A stretch of DNA of 64,000 nucleotides, from the NCBI GenBank assembly GCA_019359095.1, contig JAHHHZ010000024.1, positions 124,001 to 188,000 of the forward strand. Reading direction: 5' to 3'. Under the pieces are notes generated by a model. That model was not told where the DNA came from, did no database searches, and saw only the letters and a program-made list of their open reading frames with translations. Positions 54,658 through 63,985 of the stretch are shown in pieces (positions within the stretch are counted from its first letter, which is position 1; each line of letters begins with the position of its first letter). This DNA is from Pleurocapsa minor HA4230-MV1 (GTDB lineage: Bacteria; Cyanobacteriota; Cyanobacteriia; Cyanobacteriales; Xenococcaceae). The position numbers were made by a program, and so were the translations under genes.

Positions 54658-54798
54658 TAAGTAGGTAGGCAAAATAATTGATCAAACCCCTACCCTTAGA
54701 GCTATTTGTCCTAAAGGATACCGCTCCGCATATTACTCGTTACTCGTTACTTGTTACTCCCTAACCTCATTTCCAATTTAATTACACCCACCTACTTA
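54658..54798. mobile_element. 124-bp repeat element, copy B, carrying a 24-nt module
   Basis: Reverse complement of the element at 45068-45191, with one fewer GTAACGA unit and an additional module at about 54708-54732 (CCTAAAGGATACCGCTCCGC). The module lies between GAGTAA and CAAATAG, which are adjacent in copy A. The element ends one base from the TAG stop of ccmP. Confidence 0.85.
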
Positions 54799-54799
54799 G

Positions 54800-55438
54800 C
54801 TACTCTTTTTTCTGCTGTAAAATCTCTCTGCCAGAAATACTTTCCAAGGCTGCTAAAGCTGCTGATGAGCCTGCAATAATGTCTCTTTCTTCTCCTCCTA
54901 GATATAAACGACCAAAACTACCAATGGACGTAACCTTAAGAATATTAATCAATGCTGCTTTCTCAGCTTCGTTAGCAGCTAGGGATGCATAGGCAGCAGG
55001 CTGCACTTCCAACACATATAAAGTTTGTCCTGCGAGTAACATCTGTCCACGACAGTCACGGTTAATTAGCTGGGCTTGGTAGGCATCTATATTGCGAATA
55101 ATTTGGCTGGAGACAACGTTAGGTTTAAGACTATCCTGCTGTTTAACTCCCAAAGTTTCTAAAATTGCTCTCCCTGCCGCTTTTACTTCTCCCTGTCTGT
55201 TGGCATGAATTTCTAACAGTCCATATAGTCTTTCGACAAATTGAACTCCAGGGCGAACTACCGCCGACTTTAACGCTACATCTGTAATGCGATTAATCTC
55301 AATGCCAGGAGATATTTCAATCCACAAAGAAGCATCTCCTGGAAGGGGTAAAAATCCTGATGCCACCGTGCCAATATATGCTGCGTGCTGTAATTGCAGG
55401 CGATCTAAGTAGACATAACTGCGAAGTTCTACACCCAA
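54800..55438 (-). CDS. ccmP: Carboxysome shell protein CcmP (tandem BMC domains)
   Basis: A 212-residue shell protein. [39 protein letters not shown] and [27 protein letters not shown], in two BMC-like halves, match my memory of cyanobacterial CcmP, whose trimers stack into a gated double-layered pore, presumably for larger metabolites. The start is TTG with AGAGGA about eight bases upstream; no ATG fits the conserved N-terminus. Genes for CcmP are known to lie away from the main ccm operon, as here. A repeat element abuts the stop codon. Confidence 0.88.
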   Translation of the reverse strand: MGVELRSYVYLDRLQLQHAAYIGTVASGFLPLPGDASLWIEISPGIEINRITDVALKSAVVRPGVQFVERLYGLLEIHANRQGEVKAAGRAILETLGVKQQDSLKPNVVSSQIIRNIDAYQAQLINRDCRGQMLLAGQTLYVLEVQPAAYASLAANEAEKAALINILKVTSIGSFGRLYLGGEERDIIAGSSAALAALESISGREILQQKKE

Positions 55439-55696
55439 AATCTCATTCCTCTTGTGACCATAAAATTATTACTTAAACCACCCTCCAGCTAACCAGTTTG
55501 TGTCCGCAGTTGTAAAGATAATTGAGCAGAAGTTGTAGAATTGGCTGGCACGACAAGCCATAATTGTTAAATTAAACACTTTTTTGTCCCCCGCCAATCA
55601 AAAAGACTTTTCGATTTGTGGATTAGAGTGTTTAGATAGTTATGTGTTTAAGTTTAAATCCTGAGATCAATAATCCAAATTTGCCAGATTTTAGAT

Positions 55697-56443
55697 ATGA
55701 ATCCTTTTTTATTTGTAACTGATTTAGATAATACTTTAGTTGGTGATGACGCTGCGTTAGTAGAGCTTAACCAAAAACTAGCTGCCCATCGTCAACAGCA
55801 TAACAGTAAAATTGTCTATGCTACTGGGCGATCGCTTTATCTCTATCGTTTATTAGCCGAAGCAAAATCATTACTCCCTCCAGACGCGCTAATTACTGCG
55901 GTGGGGACAGAAATGTATTTTGATCGGCAAGAGTCACAGTATGACCAAGAATGGGCAGATATTCTGGCTCAGGGATGGAATCGCCCAGAGATAGTAGCGA
56001 TCGCCAGCCAGTTTATCGATTTACAGTTGCAGCCAAATTCTGAACAAAATCCGTTTAAAATTAGCTATTATCTGGCAGAAGCAGCAGCAGAATCTACCCT
56101 GACGAAACTACAAGCAGCCTTAGAGCAACAAGGTTTTGACATCAAGCTAATCTACAGTGCTGGTCAAGATTTAGATTTGTTACCCAAAAATGGTGACAAG
56201 GGTTTGGCAGTTCAGTTTCTCCGCCGTAGATGGCAAATTGCACCAGAACAAACGATAGTCTGTGGGGATTCTGGTAATGATATTTCCATGTTTGAAGGTC
56301 AAGAGAAAAGCTTGCTGGTAGCCAATGCCAAACCAGAGTTGTTGAAATGGTATGCAGCAAATAAAAATGATAATAATTATTTAGCTAAATCTGACTGTGC
56401 TGGAGGAATTATTGAAGGGTTGAAACACTTTGGTTTTATCTAA
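55697..56443 (+). CDS. spp: Sucrose-6-phosphate phosphatase
   Basis: A 248-residue HAD-superfamily (Cof/IIB) enzyme that dephosphorylates sucrose-6-phosphate, the last step of sucrose (osmolyte) synthesis. FVTDLDNTLVGDD has D9 and D11 in the catalytic DxD; ATGRS, the lysine in the GDKGLAV segment and VCGDSGNDISMF form the remaining motifs, and AVGTEMYF is typical for SPP. Length matches free-standing SPP. The sucrose-phosphate synthase gene is not in the window. Confidence 0.9.
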   Translation: MNPFLFVTDLDNTLVGDDAALVELNQKLAAHRQQHNSKIVYATGRSLYLYRLLAEAKSLLPPDALITAVGTEMYFDRQESQYDQEWADILAQGWNRPEIVAIASQFIDLQLQPNSEQNPFKISYYLAEAAAESTLTKLQAALEQQGFDIKLIYSAGQDLDLLPKNGDKGLAVQFLRRRWQIAPEQTIVCGDSGNDISMFEGQEKSLLVANAKPELLKWYAANKNDNNYLAKSDCAGGIIEGLKHFGFI

Positions 56444-56469
56444 AATCTCTGTTCAGGAGTAATTACCGC

Positions 56470-56538
56470 TCTACCTACTACTTACTGTCTTCTACCTACT
56501 ACCTACTACCTCCTACCTCCTACCTCTTACCTCCTATC
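56470..56538. repeat. Heptanucleotide tandem repeat (CTACCTA/CTACCTC)
   Basis: About nine imperfect 7-bp units between two convergent genes. On the minus strand the tract provides the TAG stop of the TVP38-family gene. Confidence 0.85.
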
Positions 56539-57205
56539 TTTTAGCTTTTTCTCTTTTCTCAGCCTTGGATGATTGTGGCAAATCAGGTTTAGTTGGTTGA
56601 GTCGATTTAGGAATTAGAGTTCCGTACATGAGCTTGGTGGTGTAGGCGATCGCCATTAAAGACGTTATTAAGCCAATAATGGAAGCGGTAATCTGTTTTG
56701 GGTCATTGTTATCGCCTGACAGTAAATTAGTGCCGACAGAGGCTAAATAGACGTAGAGAGCAATGACAGGCAGCATTGCTAGCCAGGACACAAATAGATA
56801 TTGCCAAAAGTTAATTTTAGTTAGGCTAAAGCCGTAGTTGAGTACATTAGAAGGGACGAGCGGTGATAGACGAGTTAAAAATACAATTTTCCAACCTTTT
56901 TTTGCTACTGCACGATCGAACTCCCTCCATTGAGGACGTTGAGCAACCCATTGGCTGATTTTCTTACGGGCTACTGTCCTCCCTAACTGATAGCAGACGG
57001 CAACGCTTAAGGTATCAGCTAAAGATACTAAAATTAAGCCAGGAATAAAGCCAAATAAGCTTCCCGCAGCCAAAAAAAGAAAAATTGCTGGTAAACCAAC
57101 TAAGGTTGCTGCTAAATAAATACTAATAAAAGCGGGATACGCTAGGTATCCCAAAGAACTAAGCCAATGATGAGCTTGAGAAAGCCATTCTTGCCAAATA
57201 ACCAT
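56534..57205 (-). CDS. TVP38/TMEM64 (DedA-like) family membrane protein
   Basis: A 223-residue protein with about five hydrophobic segments. LVGLPAIFLFLAAGSLFGFIPGLILVSLADTLSVAVCYQLGR and FLTRLSPLVPSNVLNYGFSLTKINFWQYL are the hallmarks of the SNARE-associated/VTT domain. Family members are thought to be lipid scramblase- or DedA-like membrane homeostasis proteins; the specific role is unknown. A basic tail (KAEKREKAKR) ends at the repeat-derived stop. Confidence 0.9.
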   Translation of the reverse strand: MVIWQEWLSQAHHWLSSLGYLAYPAFISIYLAATLVGLPAIFLFLAAGSLFGFIPGLILVSLADTLSVAVCYQLGRTVARKKISQWVAQRPQWREFDRAVAKKGWKIVFLTRLSPLVPSNVLNYGFSLTKINFWQYLFVSWLAMLPVIALYVYLASVGTNLLSGDNNDPKQITASIIGLITSLMAIAYTTKLMYGTLIPKSTQPTKPDLPQSSKAEKREKAKR

Positions 57206-57423
57206 AAGATTTTAAGATAATTGCTGCCTGACTATAAGTTAAAGCAGATCATGAAATTTAAAAATTGCTCGCAAGACATAATACAAGTTTTGGCAACAGT
57301 TGCAATAGTTGGTTGTGAACACTCGGAGTTTAACTTAAGAACAGGAATTTCTCAACGGTGTGACTTACCTACTTACTAATTAGGTAAGAGTACAATTTTT
57401 GGGAAACCTATAGATCTGTAAGC

Positions 57424-58686
57424 ATGAAAATTCTCATTTTAAGCGCCAGAGATCTTCGCGGAGGCGCTGCCCGTGCTGCCTATCGTCTACATCAAGGCTT
57501 GTTGGCAAAGCAAGTAGACTCACAGATGTTAGTGCAGAATAAACTCAGCGACTGCCAGAGCGTCATTGCCCCTAAAAGCAAAATTCAACGGGGAATTGCT
57601 GCCACTAAGCCAGCCTTAGATCAGCTACCCCTCAATTTATATCGTCATCGCGATCGCGCAATCAATATCTATTCTTCTCAGTGGCTGCCCAATCAGATTG
57701 TCGCGCAAATTGAACAGATAAATCCTGATGTAATTAACCTGCACTGGGTTAATGGTGGTTTTGTCCCCATTGAAGCCTTAAGCAAACTTAAGCAACCGTT
57801 GGTTTGGACTCTACATGATATGTGGGCTTTTACTGGAGGATGTCACTATAGTGGCACATGCGATCGCTATATGCAGTCTTGTGGTGCTTGTCCTCAGTTG
57901 GGTAGCGATCGTCACTGGGATTTATCTCACTGGAATTGGCGACGTAAAACAAAAGCTTGGCAAAATTTAAACTTAACCGTGGTTACTCCTAGCAACTGGT
58001 TAGCTAGCTGTGCTAAATCTAGTTCTCTGTTCCAAAACTTCCCAGTGCAAGTTATTGGTAACGGCATCGATCCCCAGCTTTATCAGCCTCACGATCCCCT
58101 ATTCGCGAGAAAAGTTTTTAACCTACCCACAGACAAAAAAATTATTCTGTTTGGTGCTTTAAACAGCACCCAAGATCGGCGGAAAGGATTTACTCTCTTG
58201 TTGTCTGCCTTAGAATACCTCAAATCTGCTCAACAGGCAGATCAAATCGAGCTAGTAATTTTTGGTGCATCTGAGCCATCTCAACCGATCGACTTTGGTT
58301 TTAAGACCCATTATATTGGACAATTAAGCGACGATGTGGCTTTATCTCTGCTGTATGCCTCAGCCGATGTTTTTGTCGCCCCTTCGATCCAAGACAATTT
58401 ACCCAACACGGTTTTAGAAGCCTTGTTTTGTGCCACTCCTTGTGCTGCATTTAAGATTGGCGGGATGAGCGATCTCATTGAACATCAACAAAACGGATAT
58501 CTTGCCCAGCCTGAACAGCCTCAAGATTTAGCCCAAGGAATTGACTGGATTTTAGCAGATGACACTAGGCATCAACACCTAAGAAAAAATAGTAGAGCTA
58601 AAGCGATCGCCAATTTTCAGCTGGAACAACAAACTCAAAAATACTTACAAGTTTTTACTGATTTACGTAGTAAGCTAGCACCATAA
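57424..58686 (+). CDS. Glycosyltransferase family 4 (WcaC-like)
   Basis: A 420-residue GT-B enzyme. LSARDLRGGAARAAYRLHQGL, LHDMWAFTGGCHYSGTCDRYMQSCGACPQLG (a cysteine-rich insert typical of this subgroup), NSTQDRRKGFTLLL and SIQDNLPNTVLEALFCATPCAAFKIGGMSDLI are present. It begins a three-gene glycosyltransferase run (57.4-60.8 kb) separate from the main polysaccharide locus. The donor sugar is unknown. Confidence 0.88.
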   Translation: MKILILSARDLRGGAARAAYRLHQGLLAKQVDSQMLVQNKLSDCQSVIAPKSKIQRGIAATKPALDQLPLNLYRHRDRAINIYSSQWLPNQIVAQIEQINPDVINLHWVNGGFVPIEALSKLKQPLVWTLHDMWAFTGGCHYSGTCDRYMQSCGACPQLGSDRHWDLSHWNWRRKTKAWQNLNLTVVTPSNWLASCAKSSSLFQNFPVQVIGNGIDPQLYQPHDPLFARKVFNLPTDKKIILFGALNSTQDRRKGFTLLLSALEYLKSAQQADQIELVIFGASEPSQPIDFGFKTHYIGQLSDDVALSLLYASADVFVAPSIQDNLPNTVLEALFCATPCAAFKIGGMSDLIEHQQNGYLAQPEQPQDLAQGIDWILADDTRHQHLRKNSRAKAIANFQLEQQTQKYLQVFTDLRSKLAP

Positions 58687-58717
58687 TCCATATACAGACT
58701 AATTATATTAATGGCTA

Positions 58718-59491
58718 ATGTTTAGTAGTATTTCTGTAGATATAGTCACAATTACTGCCAAAATTGACAACGCTCTGTTTGCTACCTTGAGTAACGTCAG
58801 TCAACAGAAGTATTACGCCATCAACCACATTGTGATTTACCATCATGCCAGTGATGTAGAGTTAAAGCGCTTACAAGCCTATAGTCATCGCCATAATTTT
58901 GCTTATTATCCCCAGGTAGGTTCAGGAATTGCTTCAGCTTTTAATGAGGGTATTCAGCACAGTCAAGGAACATTAATTTTGTTTCTTAACTCAGGAGATA
59001 CTTTGATTACCGATGATGTAACTCAACGAGTAGTAGATTCTTACGCTCAAGATAAGTGGCTATGGGCAACGGGAGAAACTATCTCCCTCAGTCGCAATAA
59101 ATATCTCAAAAGACACTGCAAGCAGCCGCAGGTTTGGCGCGAGACTTCATTCTGGTATGGTAATCCAGTTTGTCACCAGTCAACTTTCTATTCTCGACAA
59201 CTGGTCGAAAAGATGGGACTGTATCGAGAAGATTTATCAATGGGCATGGATTATGAATACAATATCAGAGCTAATCTAATTGCTCATCCCACTTTGTTAC
59301 ATTTTCCTATAGCTTATTACGATACTACTGGTGTCTCATCCATCAAAGTTTTTCAGCAGTTTACTCATCACCGTCGTATACGCGATCATTATTTTAAGTT
59401 ATCCTGGTTTAAGCGCTTAAAAGCGGATATTTATTGTCTGCTTAAATCTCTTTACCGATTAGCAATGATTCCAGCGAAGCTACTACTGTAA
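58718..59491 (+). CDS. Glycosyltransferase family 2
   Basis: A 257-residue GT-A enzyme. The N-terminal part VDIVTITAKIDNALFATLSNVSQQ, the ASAFNEGIQHSQGTLILFLNSGDTL segment (the NSGD takes the DXD role) and GNPVCHQSTFYSRQLVEKMGLYREDLSMGMDYEY match WcaA/WcaE-type GT2 enzymes. A short amphipathic C-terminal segment (LKSLYRLAMIPAKLLL) may touch the membrane. The gene is 31 bp after the GT4, hence probably one operon. Confidence 0.88.
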   Translation: MFSSISVDIVTITAKIDNALFATLSNVSQQKYYAINHIVIYHHASDVELKRLQAYSHRHNFAYYPQVGSGIASAFNEGIQHSQGTLILFLNSGDTLITDDVTQRVVDSYAQDKWLWATGETISLSRNKYLKRHCKQPQVWRETSFWYGNPVCHQSTFYSRQLVEKMGLYREDLSMGMDYEYNIRANLIAHPTLLHFPIAYYDTTGVSSIKVFQQFTHHRRIRDHYFKLSWFKRLKADIYCLLKSLYRLAMIPAKLLL

Positions 59492-59712
59492 AAATTAAGC
59501 AGATTACCAATCAAGGTAAGGCTATTTTTTATCCTAGTAAATTACAGAATGCTACTTTGGTTAGAGAAAGAAAAGTCATGAGAAATAGTTAAATACAACT
59601 AGACAACAGATATAAATTTAGATATTTAACTGCTTTATGTGATTTATGGTGCTTTTGCGACAAATTTACTTACTAATGCTAAAAATATAAACTACCCCAG
59701 ACCAGAATCAAT

Positions 59713-60837
59713 ATGAGTGTGAGCAAAAACCCATCTGTTTCGATCATCATTCCTACTTATAACGAAACTGACAATATAGAAGCAGTTGTCCAAAAATTTT
59801 TAGACTCGAAGTATCCTCACTTACTAGAAATAATAATTGTAGATGGAACTAGCACAGATGGAACACAAGGTAAGATTGAAAAATTATCTCGGATTCATCC
59901 TCAGATTAAGCTTTTAGATAATCCTCAGCGTATTCAGTCAGCAGCACTTAATATAGCTCTTAAAGCCTGCAAGGGTGATATCTATCTGCGGGCAGATGCT
60001 CATTGTAACTATGCTCCAGACTATATCGAGCAGTGTGTTGACGCTTTACAAAAATCTCAGGCAGTTAATGTTGGTGGTGCGCAACGCTTTGTGGCTGCCA
60101 ATACTTTTCAAGCAGGAGTGGCTTTAGCTTCCCGCAGTCTCCTCGGCAGTGGCGGTGCTAGATATCGCAATCCTCACTACGATGGCTATGCCGAAACAGT
60201 TTTTCTGGGGTGTTTTTGGCGTTCAGTACTAGCGGATATTGGTGGTTATGAAGTTACGCGTAAAGAAGATTCTGAGCTAAACTTTCGTTTACTCAAGGCT
60301 TACGGTGAAAAAGCTATTTACATTAGCTCTCAAATAAAGGTTTGGTATTTTCCTCGGCGCAATTGGCTCGGACTATGGAGGCAATATATCAAATATGGTC
60401 GAGGTAGCTGTATTATGTCTGCTAGATATGCCGACACCTTACCTTTAAGAAACAAAATTCCCTTTTTTGGGATTATGGTGTTAACTACAGCTTTGATTGC
60501 TGATTTAATCATTTTCCACGGTGCTTTACACACTATTCCCGCAATTTTCTTGGGTATTTGCCTAATTGCTTTAGAAGCAGCTCGTGTAACTGCTAAGTAT
60601 CATACTGGTTTCCGCGAAAAATTTTGGTCGAACCCGAAACAAGCAGCGCCTAATTTTATTAGTCGTTGGTTTTGGTGTACGATCGCGATCGCAACTATGC
60701 CAATCGCCCACTTTGTAGGGTTTGGCTATCAGCTTTATCTACGGAAAATTTTAGGCAATCAAGATAATTGCTTTTTTGAGTCAAAAAGTAGTATTCCTCG
60801 CAGTAATTCTCGTGCGAAACAGAAAATAAAGGCATAA
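59713..60837 (+). CDS. Membrane-bound glycosyltransferase family 2 (ExoA-like)
   Basis: A 374-residue protein with GT-A domain VSIIIPTYNETDNIEAVVQKFL, VDGTSTDGT, LRADAHCNY (DXD-type RADAH) and YAETVFLGCFWRSV, then RKEDSELNFRLLKAYG and GLWRQYIKYGRGS, followed by two or three membrane helices (about 250-290 and 320-340). The layout resembles succinoglycan-type ExoA transferases. The gap to the next gene, sqdB, is about 140 bp and contains a hairpin. Confidence 0.88.
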   Translation: MSVSKNPSVSIIIPTYNETDNIEAVVQKFLDSKYPHLLEIIIVDGTSTDGTQGKIEKLSRIHPQIKLLDNPQRIQSAALNIALKACKGDIYLRADAHCNYAPDYIEQCVDALQKSQAVNVGGAQRFVAANTFQAGVALASRSLLGSGGARYRNPHYDGYAETVFLGCFWRSVLADIGGYEVTRKEDSELNFRLLKAYGEKAIYISSQIKVWYFPRRNWLGLWRQYIKYGRGSCIMSARYADTLPLRNKIPFFGIMVLTTALIADLIIFHGALHTIPAIFLGICLIALEAARVTAKYHTGFREKFWSNPKQAAPNFISRWFWCTIAIATMPIAHFVGFGYQLYLRKILGNQDNCFFESKSSIPRSNSRAKQKIKA

Positions 60838-60900
60838 AGTTTGCTTAAATGATCTAATGTTAGTGTCTTAGCGATTCAATTCAACAACTCGATTGGGTAT

Positions 60901-60917
60901 GCTGGGGAAACCCCAGC
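60901..60917. repeat. Short hairpin GCTGGGG-AAA-CCCCAGC
   Basis: Perfect 7-bp stem with a three-base loop in the spacer before sqdB. No T run follows, so it is more likely a repeat remnant or mRNA hairpin than a terminator. Confidence 0.6.
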
Positions 60918-60977
60918 ACCCCTCTCGTTCAAAGCAAGGGTCGTTGGACTGCAAATCTTAATAGTTGGGAGAAAATT

Positions 60978-62198
60978 ATGAAAGTTATTATCTTAGGAGG
61001 AGACGGTTTTTGTGGCTGGCCTACCTCACTGCACTTATCAAATCTCAACTTTGAGGTGATCATTGTTGATAATTTATCCAGAAGAAATATAGACAATGAA
61101 TTAGAAGTTAGCTCTTTAACACCAATTGCACCTATTGGACAAAGATTGTCTACCTGGAAAAATATTACAGGCAAAGAAATTAAATTTTATAATCTAGACA
61201 TTGCTGAGGAATACGATCGCCTGTTGAGTCTAATCTCTAGCGAAAAGCCTGATGCGATCGTTCACTTTGCCGAACAACGAGCAGCGCCCTATTCGATGAA
61301 GTCTTCTAAGCATAAGCGCTATACGGTTAACAATAACCTCAACGCTACCAATAACCTGCTTTGCGCCATTGTGGAATCTGGGCTAGATATTCATTTAGTC
61401 CACCTAGGTACGATGGGAGTTTACGGTTACGGTACAGCAGGAATGAAGATTCCCGAAGGCTATTTGGATGTAGAAGTTGTGACCGATAGTGGCGATCGCA
61501 TTCAGCAAGAAATTCTTTATCCAGCAAATCCTGGTAGCGTCTATCACATGACCAAAACCCAGGATCAACTATTTTTTTATTACTACAATAAGAACGACGA
61601 TATTCGCGTTACCGACCTCCACCAAGGAATTGTTTGGGGAACTAACACTCCTGAAACTTTGATGGATGAAAAGTTAGTCAACCGCTTTGACTACGATGGA
61701 GACTACGGCACAGTTTTAAATCGTTTTCTGATGCAGGCTGCTATTGGTTATCCTCTAACAGTTCATGGTACTGGAGGACAGACTAGAGCTTTTATTCATA
61801 TTAAAGATACAGTTCGCTGTGTCCAGTTAGCAATTGAAAATCCCCCACAAAAAGGCGAGCGAGTCCGAATTCTCAACCAAATGACAGAGACTCATCGGGT
61901 AATCGATTTAGCTAAAATGGTCGCCCAAATGACGGGTGGAGAAATAGCCTATCTGGAAAATCCACGAAATGAGGCAGTCGAAAACGAACTATTTGTGAAA
62001 AACCAGCGTTTTATCGATCTAGGATTAGAACCCACTACCCTGAGTCAAGGATTACTGAAAGAAGTAACAGAGGTAGCTGGAAAATATACTCATCGTTGCG
62101 ACAAGAGCAAAATTCCCTGCACTTCTTTATGGATTCAAAAACAAAAAGCAAAATCCTCAAGTAATGGTCTAGAAGCTGCTGAAACTACTAAAGTTTAG
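60978..62198 (+). CDS. sqdB: UDP-sulfoquinovose synthase
   Basis: A 406-residue SDR enzyme making UDP-sulfoquinovose from UDP-glucose and sulfite for the thylakoid sulfolipid SQDG. VIILGGDGFCGWPTSLHLS, DNLSRRNIDNELEVSSLTPI, HFAEQRAAPYSMKS, LGTMGVYGYG and YHMTKTQDQ (YxxxK) are diagnostic. The start has GGGAGA upstream. The glycosyltransferase SqdX is not adjacent; instead three sugar transferases precede the gene. A 160-bp element is inserted just after the stop, before the terminator. Confidence 0.95.
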   Translation: MKVIILGGDGFCGWPTSLHLSNLNFEVIIVDNLSRRNIDNELEVSSLTPIAPIGQRLSTWKNITGKEIKFYNLDIAEEYDRLLSLISSEKPDAIVHFAEQRAAPYSMKSSKHKRYTVNNNLNATNNLLCAIVESGLDIHLVHLGTMGVYGYGTAGMKIPEGYLDVEVVTDSGDRIQQEILYPANPGSVYHMTKTQDQLFFYYYNKNDDIRVTDLHQGIVWGTNTPETLMDEKLVNRFDYDGDYGTVLNRFLMQAAIGYPLTVHGTGGQTRAFIHIKDTVRCVQLAIENPPQKGERVRILNQMTETHRVIDLAKMVAQMTGGEIAYLENPRNEAVENELFVKNQRFIDLGLEPTTLSQGLLKEVTEVAGKYTHRCDKSKIPCTSLWIQKQKAKSSSNGLEAAETTKV

Positions 62199-62210
62199 TC
62201 AACACTTGAG

Positions 62211-62370
62211 AGGATATCTGAAAAGTCTAATTGCTACGTTTCCAGTGGGTAGATCCCCCCTAGCCCCCCTTAACAAGGGGGGAATCGGAATCAAAGTCCC
62301 CCTTAACAAGGGGGATTTAGGGGGATCTGCTAGGGTCTAAGCATAACAGAATTGAGTTCTCAGACATCCT
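62211..62370. mobile_element. 160-bp MITE-like element, copy 2
   Basis: Same outer arms as 41801-42005 in the same orientation (AGGATATCTGAAAA... and ...TTCTCAGACATCCT). The core AGATCCCCCCTAGCCCC...GGGGGATCT is reverse-complemented relative to copy 1. The flanks TTGAG and CTGAG are a near-match 5-bp duplication. It lies between the sqdB stop and its terminator. Confidence 0.85.
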
Positions 62371-62386
62371 CTGAGGGTAATTCTGA

Positions 62387-62416
62387 GGGTGAGCAACATT
62401 GCTCACCCTTTTTTTT
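62387..62416 (+). terminator. Rho-independent terminator of sqdB
   Basis: Perfect 10-bp stem GGGTGAGCAA/TTGCTCACCC with a two-base loop, followed by eight T. Confidence 0.92.
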
Positions 62417-62653
62417 GGTTGATTTTGGAGTAGATACGCTTTTTCTAGAGCAGGATTATCAGATGACGATCATCGATTTATTGATGAGTTTTCTATGAGT
62501 TTTTTCATGAGTTTCTCATGAGATTTATTAGTATTAAGTCAAACTAATATCTAATGAGCAAACCCAATTTGATTTTGTTCAAAACTTAGACGACATCAAT
62601 CGCGATCGCCCTCAGAAATTGGTAGATCGTTTATAAAGTAACCAACAAAAGCC

Positions 62654-63985
62654 ATGTCTGATGTGATACTTCATGCCTTTAATTGGCAGTACCGAGAAAT
62701 TATTGATCGCATTGAAGAAATACGCGAAGCTGGCTATGGTGCGATTCTCATCCCACCACCTCTGTATTCCGATCCTAATAATGAACAGTGGTGGCAACGT
62801 TATCAACCTAAGGATTACCGAGTTCTTTTATCCTATTTAGGAGGTAAATCAGAACTGCAAGAATTGATTGAGAGATGTCATCAGACTGAGCCAATAATTC
62901 GAGTTTATGCCGATATTATCATCAACCACATGGCGAATGAAAATCGAGAGGATCGCTTGAATTTCCCAGGAGCAGCTGAACTAGAAAGATATCGACAAAA
63001 TGCCGCTTTGTTTGAGGAAAATCGTCTCTATGGAGATTTAAGTGAGGGATTATTTTCACCAGATGATTTTAATCAGTCAGGGGATATTAGTGATTGGTTA
63101 GATCGCAATCAAGTACAATTCTACGATTTATCAGGATTGCCCGATCTTAGAGATTCTCCTAGGGTACTGTCCCAGCAACGAGAAATGTTTGCTGCTTTGG
63201 TTCAAATGGGCTTTGATGGATTTCGCATTGATGCAATTAAACACATGAGTGAGGGGATGATTGATAATTTCGCCGATCGCGATTTTATGGCTGATAAATA
63301 TTTATTTGGCGAGATCTTTACTGGTAGCGATCGCGAGGAAGAGATCTTTTTAGACCCTTTTCTGGTAGAAACTTGGATCCCCGCCTATGATTTTCCTTTA
63401 TTTCAAACAATGCGCGCAGCATTTAGCTTTGGTGGTTCTCTGAGGAGTCTTGCCCGTCCTGAAATCGAAGGTAATGCCTTGCCGTGGAATCGAGCGCTGA
63501 CTTTCGCGGTTAACCATGACATTCCTTATAATGATTCTTTTCGCTACTTGCTGCTAGATCGACAGGACGAGAATTTAGCTTACGTCTACATTTTAGGCAG
63601 AGACGGGGGTGTTCCTTTATTATTATGCGATCGCAATGAATCAGCAGTTAATCACCCTGAAGATCGCGATCGCTGGGCTAATGTCATCCAACGAGAAGAT
63701 CTTAAAAGCGCGATTCAATTTCATAATGCCGTTCAGGGGCAACCCATGGCAATCTTGTATGAAAGCGATGTTGTACTGGTTTTTCGTCGCGGGAATTTAG
63801 GTATCGTAGCCATCAATAAAAGTGGAACAGAAACTTGGGTTGAATTTAGTACTTTCGGCTTAACCAATCCAGGTGTATATCAAGACCTAATTCATCAACA
63901 CGAGATGGAGCTTTCCCAAAATCTTTTCACTCTCTACATTCCACCCAGGACGGCTCAAATGTGGTTGTTAGTGGTTAGTAGTTAG
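62654..63985 (+). CDS. GH13 alpha-amylase family glycoside hydrolase
   Basis: A 443-residue enzyme without signal peptide. VILHAFNWQYREI opens the barrel, ADIIINHM is region I, GFRIDAIKHM holds nucleophile D193, YLFGEIFTG acid E220, and TFAVNHDIPYND D289 (transition-state stabiliser), so the triad is complete. Length is that of a small cytosolic or periplasmic amylase; maltooligosaccharides or glycogen are plausible substrates, but specificity is unknown. The ATG is at 62654. It ends 15 bp before the window end. Confidence 0.9.
   Translation: MSDVILHAFNWQYREIIDRIEEIREAGYGAILIPPPLYSDPNNEQWWQRYQPKDYRVLLSYLGGKSELQELIERCHQTEPIIRVYADIIINHMANENREDRLNFPGAAELERYRQNAALFEENRLYGDLSEGLFSPDDFNQSGDISDWLDRNQVQFYDLSGLPDLRDSPRVLSQQREMFAALVQMGFDGFRIDAIKHMSEGMIDNFADRDFMADKYLFGEIFTGSDREEEIFLDPFLVETWIPAYDFPLFQTMRAAFSFGGSLRSLARPEIEGNALPWNRALTFAVNHDIPYNDSFRYLLLDRQDENLAYVYILGRDGGVPLLLCDRNESAVNHPEDRDRWANVIQREDLKSAIQFHNAVQGQPMAILYESDVVLVFRRGNLGIVAINKSGTETWVEFSTFGLTNPGVYQDLIHQHEMELSQNLFTLYIPPRTAQMWLLVVSS

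Noticed and set aside
60901-60917. Possible terminator before sqdB
   Set aside because: The stem is perfect but no T run follows on either strand.
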